A stretch of DNA of 64,000 nt, from positions 62,001-126,000 of the forward strand of contig NZ_JACZZA010000001.1 of NCBI RefSeq assembly GCF_014863405.1, written 5' to 3'. The position numbers and the translations under genes were made by a program. Below the pieces are notes generated by a model, which was given only the letters and a program-made list of their open reading frames with translations, was not told where the DNA came from and did no database searches. The stretch is from Dyella acidiphila. Lineage in GTDB: Bacteria > Pseudomonadota > Gammaproteobacteria > Xanthomonadales > Rhodanobacteraceae. Shown here piece by piece: positions 8,992 to 18,834 of the stretch (position 1 is the stretch's first letter; each line of letters opens with the position of its first letter).

Positions 8992-9681
8992 TTACGAGCG
9001 CCCCTGTTCGGCCAGGGTCAGCGCAACTTTGTCGCGCAGATAGACCGGCAACGCATGTTCGGGCGCCTGCGCCTTGCCCGCCTTGAACTCGCTCACCGCC
9101 AACGTTGCGATGTGGCGCGCCTGCGGATAGCAGGCACCGTCAGCCGAACGCGGTGCAGCGCCCAGCCGACCGATCAGTGCCTGGGCGTAAGTGGCCCAGC
9201 CACTGCCGACTACGTTCCACGCCGCCGCTGGCGGCAGCAGCAGCGATTCGGCAGTGCAGACGCGCTCCTCATCCAGCGCAAGCAGGCCACCGTTGCCGTC
9301 GCGGCGATAGCTGGCCGCATAGATTTCGCCCATGCGCGCATCGATCACCGCCAGGATGGCCGCATCGTCTTCCGGTGCCTCCAGGGCCAGCGCCGCCAGC
9401 GAGGACACTGTCACCACCGGCAGATCGAGCGCCATCGCCATGCCCTGCGCCAGCGACACCGCCAAACGCACGCCGGTAAACGCACCGGGGCCGCGGCCGA
9501 CGGCGATCGCATCCAACGCATGCTTGCCGAGGCCGGCCTCGGCAAGCAGCTCATCCGCCATCGGCAGCACGCGCTCGGCATGCCGGCGCGGCGCCAGTTC
9601 GCTGCGCGCCACCACGGTTTCGCCGTGGACCAGGGCAACGGAGCAGGATTCGGTAGCGGTTTCGATGGCGAGCAGGTTCAT
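8992..9681 (-). CDS. tsaB: tRNA threonylcarbamoyladenosine biosynthesis protein TsaB
   Basis: The 229-residue ASKHA-fold protein starts MNLLAIETATESCSVAL and has the characteristic AVGRGPGAFTGVRLAVSLAQG block. TsaB is the scaffold partner of TsaD and TsaE in the t6A37 tRNA modification complex. It lacks TsaD metal ligands, as expected. It stands alone here, convergent with the exporter gene. Confidence 0.95.
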   Translation of the reverse strand: MNLLAIETATESCSVALVHGETVVARSELAPRRHAERVLPMADELLAEAGLGKHALDAIAVGRGPGAFTGVRLAVSLAQGMAMALDLPVVTVSSLAALALEAPEDDAAILAVIDARMGEIYAASYRRDGNGGLLALDEERVCTAESLLLPPAAAWNVVGSGWATYAQALIGRLGAAPRSADGACYPQARHIATLAVSEFKAGKAQAPEHALPVYLRDKVALTLAEQGRS

Positions 9682-9714
9682 GCCGGCATTCTAACGGCCG
9701 CCATCGCCACGCCG

Positions 9715-10674
9715 TCAGTAACGCTTGGCCTTGGGGTTGTAATAGCTGGTATCGGTGGCATCCAGCAGCCGCTGCATGGCCGGCCCCGGGTGCCTGAAAC
9801 CGTAGGCGGCGAGCACTTCTTTCTTGCCTGGAATGTCGTACTGCCCGGTGACGCCTTCCATCGGCGTCCCATCGGTAGGCACCTCCGGCGGCCGCGGCAG
9901 TTGTTCCGGCCAATGCTGGGCGTGCAGGGTCAGCGGCGGACACCAGTGGCGATTATTCGGATGCACCGGCTCGCGCTCGGTAATCGGCACCACCGCACGC
10001 TTGCCGAAGGTCTGCACGAAGGCCTGGTAGAAATCGTATTCGAGCGTGTTCTCGATGGTCGGCTCGATGCCGTCCAGCATGGCGAAGAAACGCGGATCGT
10101 TGCGTGCAATGAAGAACTGGGTGGACAGGGTCTGCTTGCGCTTTACGCCGAAGTCGCTGCCCATCGCATTGAGCACCTTGGCCACGCCCAGCTTGGCCTT
10201 GGCGAAGGGATGCTGCTGGCGGCGCCATTGCGTGCGCTGGTCGGTGCTCCAGGTGGAAGCCGCCAGAAACGCCTTGGGCTGGCGATCGAGGCGCTCGATA
10301 TAGCGCCGGATGATGTCCTGGTCGAACACCCAGGTATCGGCCTCGACATGCACCAGGTATTGCGGGTTGTAGATCTCCGCCGCCGCCCGGCAGGACTGCC
10401 GCAGCAGATTCAGTGCGCCATAGATGATGGTGCGCGGCTGGCAGCGCACCAGCACGTCTTCCATATGCGGCTGATAGCCGGGATCGGAGCAGGCATGCAC
10501 GATCAGCCAGGGCTCGGCATAGTTGAGCTTGATGATCTCCTGATTGATCCGCGCGCAATCGGGGCGCTCATGGTTGGTCATGCAGATGACCGCCTTGGGC
10601 CGCGTCGCCGTGGCCGCCGGCCGTGGCGGCCCCGCGGTTGCGATGTCTACTTCGTTGCGCTCTTCCATCCCCAC
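9715..10674 (-). CDS. Unknown protein with glycosyltransferase-like features
   Basis: The 319-residue soluble protein has no signal peptide. After a Pro/Ala-rich head (1-25), the strand KAVICMTNHER and the later motif LVHVEADTWVFDQDI resemble the nucleotide-binding start and DXD-like acidic motif of GT-A glycosyltransferases. It also contains LSTQFFIARNDPRFF and a Pro-rich C-terminus. The fold assignment is inference from these two motifs, and I do not recognise a named family. The start ATG at 10674 follows no strong ribosome binding site, so a later start near KAVICM is possible. Confidence 0.7.
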   Translation of the reverse strand: MGMEERNEVDIATAGPPRPAATATRPKAVICMTNHERPDCARINQEIIKLNYAEPWLIVHACSDPGYQPHMEDVLVRCQPRTIIYGALNLLRQSCRAAAEIYNPQYLVHVEADTWVFDQDIIRRYIERLDRQPKAFLAASTWSTDQRTQWRRQQHPFAKAKLGVAKVLNAMGSDFGVKRKQTLSTQFFIARNDPRFFAMLDGIEPTIENTLEYDFYQAFVQTFGKRAVVPITEREPVHPNNRHWCPPLTLHAQHWPEQLPRPPEVPTDGTPMEGVTGQYDIPGKKEVLAAYGFRHPGPAMQRLLDATDTSYYNPKAKRY

Positions 10675-10877
10675 CCGTTATCTCGCTCAATGTCCCGCCG
10701 GTGGAAAAATATAGCGGGATTTCCGTACGTCCAGCTGAATTTTCCAAGCAGCAAGAACCTTCGGGCAGCACTGCCGCCGGACGGACAAGCGGGTATGCGT
10801 GCACCGCCTCACCCGTCAGCCCAAGCCGGGCGAGGCACCACGCCACAGGCGCAACAGCCTGAGTTTCCCGCCTTTTT

Positions 10878-10907
10878 TTGGCAAGCCGCCGCTCCGCTCC
10901 GTACAAT
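10878..10907 (+). promoter_or_regulatory. Candidate sigma-70 promoter of valS
   Basis: TTGGCA (10878-10883) and TACAAT (10902-10907) are separated by 18 bp and lie 60 bp upstream of the valS ATG. It is one mismatch from consensus in the -10 and two in the -35. No experimental evidence is visible. Confidence 0.5.
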
Positions 10908-10966
10908 GCAGGTTTTCTTGCCCAGATACCGCGCACCCGCTCCGGTGCGCCACTGCGAGTCCCCGA

Positions 10967-13816
10967 ATGGAAAAGAGTTTCGAACCCCGCCCGATCGAAT
11001 CGAAGTGGTATTCCCGCTGGGAAGCCGGCGGCCAGTTCAAAGCCGACGCGTCCCGGCCCGCGGGGCACGGCCAACCCTATTGCATCCTGCTGCCGCCGCC
11101 GAACGTCACCGGCACCCTGCACATGGGCCACGCCTTCCAGCAGACGGTGATGGACATGCTGATCCGCTACCAGCGCATGCGCGGCATGAACACGCTGTGG
11201 CAGGTGGGTACCGACCACGCCGGCATCGCCACGCAGAAGATCGTGGAGAACCAGCTCGCACTCGAACACAAGACGCGCCACGACCTCGGCCGCGAACCCT
11301 TCGTCGAGCGCGTATGGCAGTGGAAGGAAGAATCCGGCTCCACCATCACCAACCAGATGCGCCGCCTGGGCGTGGCCGCCGACTGGTCGCGCGAACGCTT
11401 CACCATGGACGAAGGCCTGTCCGCCGCCGTGCGCAAGGTGTTCGTGGAGTGGTACCGCGCCGGCCTGATCTATCGCGGCAACCGCCTGGTGAACTGGGAT
11501 CCGGTGCTGGGCACGGCCGTGTCCGACCTGGAAGTGAACATGGAGGAGCGCGATGGCCACATGTGGCACATCCTCTATCCCTTCAGCGACGGCCCCGGCC
11601 ACGACGCAGACGGCCATCCGCTGCGCGGCATGCATATCGCCACCACCCGCCCGGAAACCATGCTGGCCGATGGCGCGCTCGCCGTGCATCCGGATGACGA
11701 ACGCTACAAGCACCTGGTCGGCAAGTACGTCGACCTGCCGCTGTGCGATCGCCGCATTCCGATCATTGCGGACGATTTCGTCGATCCCGCCTTCGGCTCC
11801 GGCTGCGTGAAAATCACCGGCGCGCACGACTTCAACGACTACGCCTGCGCCAAGCGCCATGGCATCGAGATGATCACGATCATGACGCTCGACGCCAAGA
11901 TGAATGACAACGCGCCGGTGAAATACCGCGGCCTGGATCGCTATGCCGCGCGCAAGGTGATCGTGGCCGACCTGGAAGCACTGGGCCTGCTGGAAAAAAT
12001 CGTCTCGCACAAGCATCAGGTGCCGGTGGGCGATCGTTCCGGCGCGGTGATCGAGCCGATGCTCACCGACCAGTGGTTCGTCGATCTCACCAGCGAAAAA
12101 GGCCGCCAGGCAATCACCGAACCGGCACTCGATGCGGTGCGCTCGGGCGAGATCAGGTTCGTGCCGGAAAACTGGAGCACCACCTATACGCAGTGGCTGG
12201 AAAACATCCAGGACTGGTGCATCAGCCGCCAGCTGTGGTGGGGGCATCGCATCCCGGCGTGGTACGACGAGGCCGGCAATATTTTCGTGGGCGAAGACGA
12301 AGCCGATGCCCGCGCCAACGCAGCCAGCACTGTCGTAGGCGCACTGAAGCAGGACGAGGATGTGCTCGACACCTGGTTCAGCTCCGCACTGTGGCCGTTC
12401 TCCACGCTCGGCTGGCCGGCCCAAGGCCCGGTCAAGAACGAGCGCGGCGACGTAGTCGCCAACTGGCAGACCGACCAGATCTTCCTGCCCAGCGCCGTGC
12501 TGGTCACCGGCTTCGACATCATCTTCTTCTGGGTCGCGCGCATGGTGATGGCGACCAAGTACTTCACCGGCCAGGTGCCGTTCCGCGAGGTGTACATCAA
12601 CGCCATCGTGCGCGACGCCGAAGGCCAGAAGATGTCCAAGTCCAAGGGCAATACGCTGGATCCGCTGGACTTGATCGACGGCATCGAGCTGGAACTGCTG
12701 GTAGAGAAATCGACCAGGTCGTTGCTGATTCCGCAGGTGCGCGAAAAAGTCGAAAAGCGTATTCGCAAGGATTACCCCAGCGGCATTCCCGCGATCGGTA
12801 CCGATGCGCTGCGCTTCACCTTCGCCGCGCTGGCCAGCTATAGCCGCACCATCAACTTCGACATCAAGCGTGCCGAAGGCTACAAGGCGTTCTGCAACAA
12901 GCTGTGGAACGCAGCGCGCTTCGTGCTGATGAATCTGCCGGAAGGCGAACTGCCGGCACCGGCCGGCGCACCGGCGACGGAAGCGGAGCGCTGGATCCTC
13001 ACCCGCCTGAAGCAGACGCTGGGCGAAGTGGAGCAGCATTTCGTCACCTATCGCTTCGATCTGCTGGCACAGGCGCTGTACGAGTTCGTGTGGAACGAGT
13101 ATTGCGACTGGTTCCTGGAGCTGTCCAAGCCGGCACTCAATGGCGACGATGCGATCGCTGCCACATCCACCCGCCATACCTTGCTGGTGGTGCTGGAAAC
13201 GGTATTGCGCGCACTGCATCCAATCGTGCCCTTCATCACCGAAGAGATCTGGCAGTCGGTAGCGCCGAAGCTCGGCATCAAGGCCGACGGCATCCTGCAG
13301 CGCCCGTGGCCGGATGCCGGTGAAATTCCGGCTGACGAAGCGGCCACCGCCGAGGTCGAGTGGTTCAAGAACGTGCTCAGCGGCATCCGCCGCATTCGCG
13401 CGGAAATGAACATCGCCCCCGGCAAGACCATTCCGCTGCTGCTGGCCGATGGCGATGCCAGCGATCGTGCGCGTGCGGCCAAGTTCGCCGCGCAGATCAG
13501 CTTCCTGGCCCGCGTGGAGGCGCCGCAGTGGATCGACTCCGGCAGCGACGAACCCGCCGCCGCAGCCGCCGTGGTCGGTTCGCTGCGCGTGCTGATTCCG
13601 CTGGCCGGGCTGATCGATCTGGGCGCGGAGAAAACTCGCCTCGCCAAGGAGATCGGCAAGATCGAAGGCGAGCTCAAGAAGTGCGAGAACAAGCTGAGCA
13701 ATGCCAACTTTGTCGCCAATGCACCGGCCGAAGTGGTGGCGCAGGAGCGTCAGCGCATTGCCGACTGGAGCGCGCAGCTTGCGACCATGCGCGAGCAGTT
13801 GCAGAAGCTTGGTTGA
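10967..13816 (+). CDS. valS: Valyl-tRNA synthetase
   Basis: The 949-residue class I synthetase has the HIGH motif as HMGH in [14 protein letters not shown], the editing-domain block [32 protein letters not shown], and KMSKSKGN. It ends in the C-terminal coiled-coil arm ([19 protein letters not shown]). The frame is open upstream, and I place the start at ATG 10967 ([15 protein letters not shown]), which matches the family N-terminus. It charges tRNA-Val and hydrolyses Thr-tRNA-Val. It is convergent with rimI. Confidence 0.97.
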   Translation: MEKSFEPRPIESKWYSRWEAGGQFKADASRPAGHGQPYCILLPPPNVTGTLHMGHAFQQTVMDMLIRYQRMRGMNTLWQVGTDHAGIATQKIVENQLALEHKTRHDLGREPFVERVWQWKEESGSTITNQMRRLGVAADWSRERFTMDEGLSAAVRKVFVEWYRAGLIYRGNRLVNWDPVLGTAVSDLEVNMEERDGHMWHILYPFSDGPGHDADGHPLRGMHIATTRPETMLADGALAVHPDDERYKHLVGKYVDLPLCDRRIPIIADDFVDPAFGSGCVKITGAHDFNDYACAKRHGIEMITIMTLDAKMNDNAPVKYRGLDRYAARKVIVADLEALGLLEKIVSHKHQVPVGDRSGAVIEPMLTDQWFVDLTSEKGRQAITEPALDAVRSGEIRFVPENWSTTYTQWLENIQDWCISRQLWWGHRIPAWYDEAGNIFVGEDEADARANAASTVVGALKQDEDVLDTWFSSALWPFSTLGWPAQGPVKNERGDVVANWQTDQIFLPSAVLVTGFDIIFFWVARMVMATKYFTGQVPFREVYINAIVRDAEGQKMSKSKGNTLDPLDLIDGIELELLVEKSTRSLLIPQVREKVEKRIRKDYPSGIPAIGTDALRFTFAALASYSRTINFDIKRAEGYKAFCNKLWNAARFVLMNLPEGELPAPAGAPATEAERWILTRLKQTLGEVEQHFVTYRFDLLAQALYEFVWNEYCDWFLELSKPALNGDDAIAATSTRHTLLVVLETVLRALHPIVPFITEEIWQSVAPKLGIKADGILQRPWPDAGEIPADEAATAEVEWFKNVLSGIRRIRAEMNIAPGKTIPLLLADGDASDRARAAKFAAQISFLARVEAPQWIDSGSDEPAAAAAVVGSLRVLIPLAGLIDLGAEKTRLAKEIGKIEGELKKCENKLSNANFVANAPAEVVAQERQRIADWSAQLATMREQLQKLG

Positions 13817-13829
13817 AACATGCTCTGCT

Positions 13830-13852
13830 CCCTCTCCCCGCAGGGGAGAGGG
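13830..13852. repeat. Perfect hairpin between valS and rimI
   Basis: CCCTCTCCCC and GGGGAGAGGG pair perfectly around a GCA loop. No T-run follows on either strand, so it is a repeat-type hairpin that may block read-through or exonucleases between convergent genes. It is not a classical intrinsic terminator. Confidence 0.6.
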
Positions 13853-13869
13853 AAAAGCGCCGCACCACG

Positions 13870-14340
13870 TTACGATCCGGGAAATTCCAGCGCCATCACG
13901 ATCGCTTCCTCGCGCCCGCCATGCGCAGGGTAATAATGCGGCCGGCGGCCGATCTCGCGAAAACCCATCGACACATACAACTGCTGCGCATTCGGATTGG
14001 ATGGCCGCACTTCCAAGAACACGCGCTCGGCGCCGTTCCAGCGTGCGATATCCAGCAGGCGCTTCATCAAATGGCGCCCGAAGCCCTGCCCGCGCTGCGC
14101 AGGATCGATGCATACGTTGAGAATGTGCGCCTCGCCGGCACCGGTCGACAGGATGCCGTAGCCGATCACCTGGCTATCCATGCACAGCACCCAGGACGGA
14201 TGGCCGGCTTTCAGGCAATCGCCAAAAATGCCCTGGGTCCAGGGGAAATCGTAGGAAGCTTTTTCCAGTTCGCTGACGCGGACGAGATCCTCGCGACGCA
14301 TGGCGCGCATCTCCAGTGCGGGACGCGCCACTGCCACCAT
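13870..14340 (-). CDS. rimI: Ribosomal protein bS18-alanine N-acetyltransferase RimI
   Basis: This is a 156-residue GNAT domain. The acetyl-CoA loop is RGQGFGRHLMKRLLD, preceded by AHILNVCIDP and followed by VFLEVRPSNPNAQQLYVSMGF with the family Tyr. RimI acetylates the N-terminal Ala of bS18. The start is ATG 14340, which shares one base with the stop of the upstream gene (TGATG); a second in-frame ATG at 14310 would trim ten residues. It is the last gene of the coupled pssA-HolD-like-rimI trio. Confidence 0.9.
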   Translation of the reverse strand: MVAVARPALEMRAMRREDLVRVSELEKASYDFPWTQGIFGDCLKAGHPSWVLCMDSQVIGYGILSTGAGEAHILNVCIDPAQRGQGFGRHLMKRLLDIARWNGAERVFLEVRPSNPNAQQLYVSMGFREIGRRPHYYPAHGGREEAIVMALEFPGS

Positions 14341-14819
14341 CAGCGTGCGGCTCCCGCCTGCAGGGCGCGGCGCACGCTGCGCAGCGCCTGCCACAAGCGG
14401 CGCTTGGCCGCCGCCTGGCCCAGCACGTCGGCCGGCGCGTCGGCCAGCACGATATGCGCATCGCGCATCACCGCTGCCGGCAGCGCGCGTCCCAGCGTAT
14501 GCGCCTGCGCCTGGCCGAACACCAGATAAGCCTGCGCATGCGGCACCTGCAGGGCGTCGTCGGCACTCGCCTCGATGCGCGCCGCGCGCGCCAGCTGCGG
14601 ACCGAAGGCATACAGCGCACGCCCGAGCAGATCGAGCTCGCGCACCGAACAACCTTTCGGCACCACCACCACCACGTCGGCATGCGCCAGTGGCTCGGCG
14701 TCAGCTACGGTCGCGACCGGCGCTGCCGTGGTTGCCGCCATTCGGCGCTGCCACGGCACTACACCCAGCGCATGCAGCAGGCGGCTGCGATGGGCAGAGC
14801 TGGCTGCCAGCACGCTCAT
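14340..14819 (-). CDS. Possible DNA polymerase III psi subunit (HolD-like)
   Basis: This 159-residue Ala/Arg-rich protein has no clear domain by eye. Its place directly upstream of rimI matches the E. coli holD-rimI pair. Two stretches resemble HolD: SRLLHALGVVPWQRR near the N-terminus (HolD has a similar LGITQW-type segment) and a C-terminal helix with AAAKRRLWQALRSVRRAL. Psi links the clamp loader to chi and SSB and evolves very fast. The start ATG overlaps the pssA stop (ATGA) and its stop overlaps the rimI ATG, so all three are coupled. The function is inferred; the gene itself is secure. Confidence 0.55.
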   Translation of the reverse strand: MSVLAASSAHRSRLLHALGVVPWQRRMAATTAAPVATVADAEPLAHADVVVVVPKGCSVRELDLLGRALYAFGPQLARAARIEASADDALQVPHAQAYLVFGQAQAHTLGRALPAAVMRDAHIVLADAPADVLGQAAAKRRLWQALRSVRRALQAGAAR

Positions 14820-15592
14820 GCCGTGCCACGGCGCGGACGCTTGCGGCGCGTAGCCAGCCCCCACAGCGTCAACACCGGTCCGGACAGCAGATACAGCGTG
14901 AACACGCCCAGCAGCACGCGCGGCGGATCGACAAAGAACGGCACCAGCACCAGCACGCCGATCAGGATCCACAGGAACGGCACCTTGTCGCCCATCGGCA
15001 GCGACTTGAAGCTGTAGTAGCGGAAGCGGCTGACCATCAGCAGGCCCACGATCACCGCCATGAACGGCGTGAACACGTCGAGCTGGTCGCCGGCGATGCC
15101 GAAGTTGTCCATGCTCCACACGAACGACATGCACACCGCCGCCGCGGCCGGACTGGCCAGGCCCTGGAAATAGCGCTTGTCGATCACCGCCACCTGGGTG
15201 TTGAAGCGCGCCAGGCGCAAGGCGGCGCAGGCGGCATAGATGAAAGCGGCGGCCCAACCGATCTTGCCGCCCAGCGGCCCGTACTCGCGCAGGCTCGACA
15301 ACGACCAGTTGTACATCACCAGCGACGGCGCCAGGCCGAAGCTCACCAGGTCCGACAGCGAGTCGTATTGCACGCCGAACTCGCTCTGGGTATTGGTCAG
15401 GCGCGCCACGCGCCCGTCCATGCCGTCCAGCAGGGCGGCCACGAACACGGCAATCGCCGCATCGGTGAAACGGCCGCCGATGCTGACCACAATGGCGTAG
15501 AAACCGGCGAACATCGCACCGGTGGTGAACAGGTTGGGTAACAGGTAGATACCGGGATGCCGCGGCGCCCGGACTGGCGTGGTATCGCTCAT
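14816..15592 (-). CDS. pssA: CDP-diacylglycerol-serine O-phosphatidyltransferase
   Basis: This 258-residue integral membrane enzyme carries the CDP-alcohol phosphotransferase signature: DGMDGRVARLTNTQSEFG, then DSLSDLVSFG. It makes phosphatidylserine, the precursor of phosphatidylethanolamine, at the inner membrane. The start MSDTTPVRAPRHPGIYLLPN is preferred because upstream in-frame sequence is low-complexity. It belongs to the small pss subclass (PF01066 type), unlike the phospholipase-D-like PssA of E. coli. Confidence 0.93.
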   Translation of the reverse strand: MSDTTPVRAPRHPGIYLLPNLFTTGAMFAGFYAIVVSIGGRFTDAAIAVFVAALLDGMDGRVARLTNTQSEFGVQYDSLSDLVSFGLAPSLVMYNWSLSSLREYGPLGGKIGWAAAFIYAACAALRLARFNTQVAVIDKRYFQGLASPAAAAVCMSFVWSMDNFGIAGDQLDVFTPFMAVIVGLLMVSRFRYYSFKSLPMGDKVPFLWILIGVLVLVPFFVDPPRVLLGVFTLYLLSGPVLTLWGLATRRKRPRRGTA

Positions 15593-15807
15593 GAATCCAT
15601 CCGTGACGGGATGCGCGAAGTGTAGCAGGGGCACCGCAAAACGCCCTCGGCCGCCGCCCTGGCGCCGGCCGCCCCGGTCGGCTGGGCCCCGCGGAACGTG
15701 CAAGAAAGCACGTTATCGATATTTCCATGCAGCCAAGGCTTGTGGTCCGCCCTGCACCAGTTGTTAACTAGTGCTTCACCTCGATTCCGCCTGCCCGGAG
15801 CTTGCCC

Positions 15808-16260
15808 ATGCGTCGCCTGTCCATCGCCCTTGCGTTGTTGCTGGTCGCGCCGCTGGCCACGGCCCAGGTTTACAAGTGGACCGATGCACAGGGCACCACC
15901 CATTACTCGGAAAGCCCGCCGCCGGTGGGGACCAAGTACAGTCAGGTCACCGTCAGCGGTGCCGACCAGCCGGTCTCGGCGCCATCCGGCAGCGATGCCG
16001 CGGCACCCGCGCCGAGTTCGTCCGGCACCGCCCAGAACAGCGACGGCGCACCGGCCGGGATGATGGTCGACAACCCGGCCAACCGCGCCAAGCTCTGCGC
16101 CACCCTCAAGAACAGCATCAACACCTTGCAGGGCGCCGCGCCGGTGGTCATGCAGGGCTCGGGCGGCCAGCAGCAGCTGCTAAATCCCGACCAGCGCAAG
16201 CAGCAGCTCGACGCCAGCCAGTCGCAGTTCCAGCAGTACTGCAGCAACAGCAGCAGCTGA
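15808..16260 (+). CDS. Exported DUF4124-domain protein
   Basis: The 150-residue protein begins with a signal peptide (MRRLSIALALLLVAPLATA, then Q). The DUF4124 core QVYKWTDAQGTTHYSESPP follows, then a Ser/Ala/Pro linker and a C-terminal part with two Cys (KLCATL and QQYCS). DUF4124 proteins are periplasmic or outer-membrane-associated with unknown role. ATG 15808 fits the signal peptide better than the TTG six bases upstream. It is divergent from pssA across a 215-bp gap that holds no further gene. Confidence 0.85.
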   Translation: MRRLSIALALLLVAPLATAQVYKWTDAQGTTHYSESPPPVGTKYSQVTVSGADQPVSAPSGSDAAAPAPSSSGTAQNSDGAPAGMMVDNPANRAKLCATLKNSINTLQGAAPVVMQGSGGQQQLLNPDQRKQQLDASQSQFQQYCSNSSS

Positions 16261-16343
16261 TCGATCCGGAGTTCGCCGTTCCACTCGGGATGGGGGCGCC
16301 GGCCCAGCTATAATCGCGTCTTTTAACGCCGGATTCGCCGCAC

Positions 16344-18041
16344 ATGCGCCTCAGCCAATTCCACCTGGCCACCGTCAAGGAAGTCCCCGCCGATGCCGAA
16401 ATCGCCAGCCATCGGCTGATGATTCGCGCGGGCATGATCCGCAAGCTTGCCTCCGGCCTGTACACCTGGTCGCCGCTTGGCCTGCGCGTGCTGCGCAAGG
16501 TGGAGCACATCGTGCGCGAGGAAATGAATCGCGCCGGCGCGATCGAAATGCTGATGCCTTCGGTGCAGCCGCGCGAGCTGTGGGAAGAAACCGGTCGCTG
16601 GGAAAAATTCGGCGGCCAGCTGCTGAAGATCAAGGACCGCAAGGAGCAGGAATTCTGCTACGGCCCCACCCACGAGGAAGTGGTGACCGACTTTGCGCGC
16701 AATGAGCTGAAGAGCTACAAGCAGCTGCCGGTCAATTTCTACCAGATCCAGACCAAGTTCCGCGACGAAATCCGCCCGCGCTTCGGCGTGATGCGCGCGC
16801 GCGAATTCCTGATGAAGGATGCCTACTCCTTCCATCTCAACCAGGAATCGCTGAGCGAAACCTACGAGGTGATGTACCAGGCCTACGCGCGCATCTTCAC
16901 CCGCCTGGGCCTGAAGTTCCGCGCCGTGCAGGCCGACACCGGCGCCATCGGCGGCAACGCCAGCCACGAATTCCAGGTGCTGGCCGACTCGGGCGAAGAC
17001 GCCATCGCCTTCTCCGACGGTTCGGACTACGCCGCCAATATCGAAAAAGCCGAAGCGCTTGCGCCCACCACGGCTCGCCCCGCCCCCGCAGCCAGCCTGC
17101 AGCGCGTGGATACGCCGCGCGTGCGCACGGTCGAAGACGTCACCCGGCATTTCGGCATCGCGGCCGAGCACGTGCTGAAAACCGTGCTGGTGCGCGGCAA
17201 GGACGGCCTGGTAGCGCTGTGCCTGCGCGGCGATCACGAGATCAACGAAGTGAAGGCCGCCAAGCTGGCCGAGCTGCCGGACGAATCGGTACTGGCCAGC
17301 GAGGAAGAAATTCTCGCCGCGGTCGGCAGCCGCCCCGGCTTTATCGGTCCGGTCGGCCTGCCCGATTCGATTCCGGTGATCGTCGATCGCAGCGCCGCGA
17401 TGCTGGCCGACTTTGTCTGCGGCGGCAACGCCAACGACACCCATTACACCGGCGCCAACTGGGAACGCGATGCACGCATCACGCGCGTGGAAGATCTGCG
17501 CAAGGTGATGGCGGGCGATGCGTCGCCCGACGGCAAGGGCACGTTGCATATGGCGCGCGGCATCGAAGTGGGCCACGTGTTCCAGCTGGGCAGCAAGTAC
17601 GCTGAGGCGCTCGGCGCCAGCGTGGTGGACGATCAGGGCAAGCAGCAGGTGATGCTGATGGGCTGCTATGGCATCGGCGTCAGCCGCATCGTGGCCGCCG
17701 CGATCGAGCAGCGCCATGACGATGCCGGCATCATCTGGCCGGAGCCGATGGCGCCCTGGCGTGTGGCCTTGTGCGTGATCAACCCGAAGAACGCACCCGA
17801 CGTGAATGCGGCGGCCGAATCGCTTTACAACGAGCTGACTGCGCGCGGCATCGAGACGGTGTGGGACGACCGCGGCCTGCGCCCCGGCGCGATGTTCGCC
17901 GATATGGAATTGATCGGCATTCCGCATCGCGTGGTAGTAAGCGAGCGTGGACTGGCCGCCGGCACCCTGGAATACCGTGCCCGCGACGCCGCCGAAAGCA
18001 CCGCCATTACGCGCGAAGGGCTGTTCGACATACTGGCTTGA
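16344..18041 (+). CDS. proS: Prolyl-tRNA synthetase, bacterial type with editing domain
   Basis: The 565-residue class II synthetase begins [20 protein letters not shown]. Motif 2 is in [28 protein letters not shown], the INS editing domain spans about 225-405 ([13 protein letters not shown]), and motif 3 is [15 protein letters not shown]. It charges tRNA-Pro and deacylates Ala-tRNA-Pro. A TATAAT at 16309-16314, 30 bp upstream, could be its -10 element. It is followed by an intrinsic terminator. Confidence 0.97.
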   Translation: MRLSQFHLATVKEVPADAEIASHRLMIRAGMIRKLASGLYTWSPLGLRVLRKVEHIVREEMNRAGAIEMLMPSVQPRELWEETGRWEKFGGQLLKIKDRKEQEFCYGPTHEEVVTDFARNELKSYKQLPVNFYQIQTKFRDEIRPRFGVMRAREFLMKDAYSFHLNQESLSETYEVMYQAYARIFTRLGLKFRAVQADTGAIGGNASHEFQVLADSGEDAIAFSDGSDYAANIEKAEALAPTTARPAPAASLQRVDTPRVRTVEDVTRHFGIAAEHVLKTVLVRGKDGLVALCLRGDHEINEVKAAKLAELPDESVLASEEEILAAVGSRPGFIGPVGLPDSIPVIVDRSAAMLADFVCGGNANDTHYTGANWERDARITRVEDLRKVMAGDASPDGKGTLHMARGIEVGHVFQLGSKYAEALGASVVDDQGKQQVMLMGCYGIGVSRIVAAAIEQRHDDAGIIWPEPMAPWRVALCVINPKNAPDVNAAAESLYNELTARGIETVWDDRGLRPGAMFADMELIGIPHRVVVSERGLAAGTLEYRARDAAESTAITREGLFDILA

Positions 18042-18060
18042 ATTCGTTTCATTCGTAACA

Positions 18061-18087
18061 AAAAAGGCCGCGCAATGCGGCCTTTTT
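18061..18087 (+). terminator. Intrinsic terminator after proS
   Basis: AAAAAGGCCGC and GCGGCCTTTTT form an 11-bp stem with loop GCAAT, with T5 at the 3' side, 20 bp after the proS stop. The symmetric A/T flanks make it usable in both directions. Confidence 0.88.
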
Positions 18088-18159
18088 GCGATCCGCAGCC
18101 ACTGTTCCCATTAGCCGCCCGATTAACCCGTTTGCAATAAGTCTGCAGGGGTATTCCGA

Positions 18160-18177
18160 GACATAATCGATTATGTC
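18160..18177. promoter_or_regulatory. 18-bp perfect palindrome upstream of the H-NS-like gene
   Basis: GACATAATCGATTATGTC reads identically on both strands. It lies in the AT-rich 259-bp gap between proS and the H-NS-family gene, 123 bp upstream of the ATG. Perfect symmetry and low GC in a GC-rich genome suggest a binding site for a dimeric regulator; the regulator is unknown. Confidence 0.45.
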
Positions 18178-18300
18178 GTGCATATCCGCTTTGCAATTCA
18201 GGGATATATGCGTAAAAATCGAAGATTCGTCCGGGCCCTTATTTCATAATCCAATAGCCCGGCATGTCCCTTCTCTTCTTTCATTTACCGGGAGCGCCAG

Positions 18301-18630
18301 ATGGCCGTCGATCTCAAGAGTCTCAACCACAGTCAGCTCACTGACCTCATCAGCAAGGCCCAGGCTCGGCAGGACGAATTGCGCAAGGAAAAGGTCGGCA
18401 AGCTGCGCGAGAAAGTGCTGGCCATGATCAAGGCCGAAGGCTATGCCTTCGAAGACATCTTCGGTGGTGCGCGTCCCGTCGGCGCCAAGCGCCGCGGCAC
18501 CGGCACCGTGGCGCCCAAGTACCGCAATCCGGCCGATGCGGAACAGACCTGGTCCGGCCGCGGCAAGCGCCCGCGCTGGTTCAGCGATGCGCTGAAGGCC
18601 GGCAAGAAAGAAAAAGATCTGGCGATCTGA
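18301..18630 (+). CDS. H-NS-family nucleoid-associated protein
   Basis: The 109-residue protein has an N-terminal charged coiled coil (about 5-50) for oligomerisation and the C-terminal H-NS DNA-binding block PKYRNPADAEQTWSGRGKRP followed by RWF. This is the XrvA/BpH3/MvaT-distant H-NS class common in beta-proteobacteria and xanthomonads. It probably binds AT-rich DNA and silences foreign genes. It stands alone with a long AT-rich upstream region and its own terminator. Confidence 0.92.
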   Translation: MAVDLKSLNHSQLTDLISKAQARQDELRKEKVGKLREKVLAMIKAEGYAFEDIFGGARPVGAKRRGTGTVAPKYRNPADAEQTWSGRGKRPRWFSDALKAGKKEKDLAI

Positions 18631-18651
18631 TCCGCCGCGCCGCTGCATCCC

Positions 18652-18680
18652 GAAAACGCCGGCCCCTGGCCGGCGTTTTC
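18652..18680. terminator. Bidirectional hairpin terminator after the H-NS-like gene
   Basis: GAAAACGCCGGCC and GGCCGGCGTTTTC pair perfectly (13 bp) around CCT, 21 bp after the stop. The T4 tail is short but the stem is strong. Confidence 0.8.
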
Positions 18681-18834
18681 ATGTCCGCCGCGCTTTCTTC
18701 GCTTGCGGCGACATTGCATTATCCATCGCATGGTTCTCCCACCCAGCGCCAGCGCAGCGGTTTGACGGCACCCAATGATCTTTCGTCGCGCCGCTGCACG
18801 CGATGAAAGGCTTACTCCACCGCACAGGTTCCGC

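Noticed and set aside
9055-11697. Open frame of 880 codons on + across tsaB, the 319-residue gene and the valS start
   Set aside because: It spans intergenic sequence and three real genes in wrong frames; no recognisable protein.
10568-14113. Open frame of 1181 codons on - across valS
   Set aside because: Antisense to valS with all synthetase motifs; the translation has no domain and an antisense-type composition.
16309-16314. TATAAT before proS as a complete promoter
   Set aside because: No acceptable -35 at 16-18 bp, so it is mentioned only within the proS entry.
18179-18212. GCATATCC...GGATATATGC as a second palindrome near the H-NS-like gene
   Set aside because: Arms differ in length and need a bulge; too weak to list as an operator.
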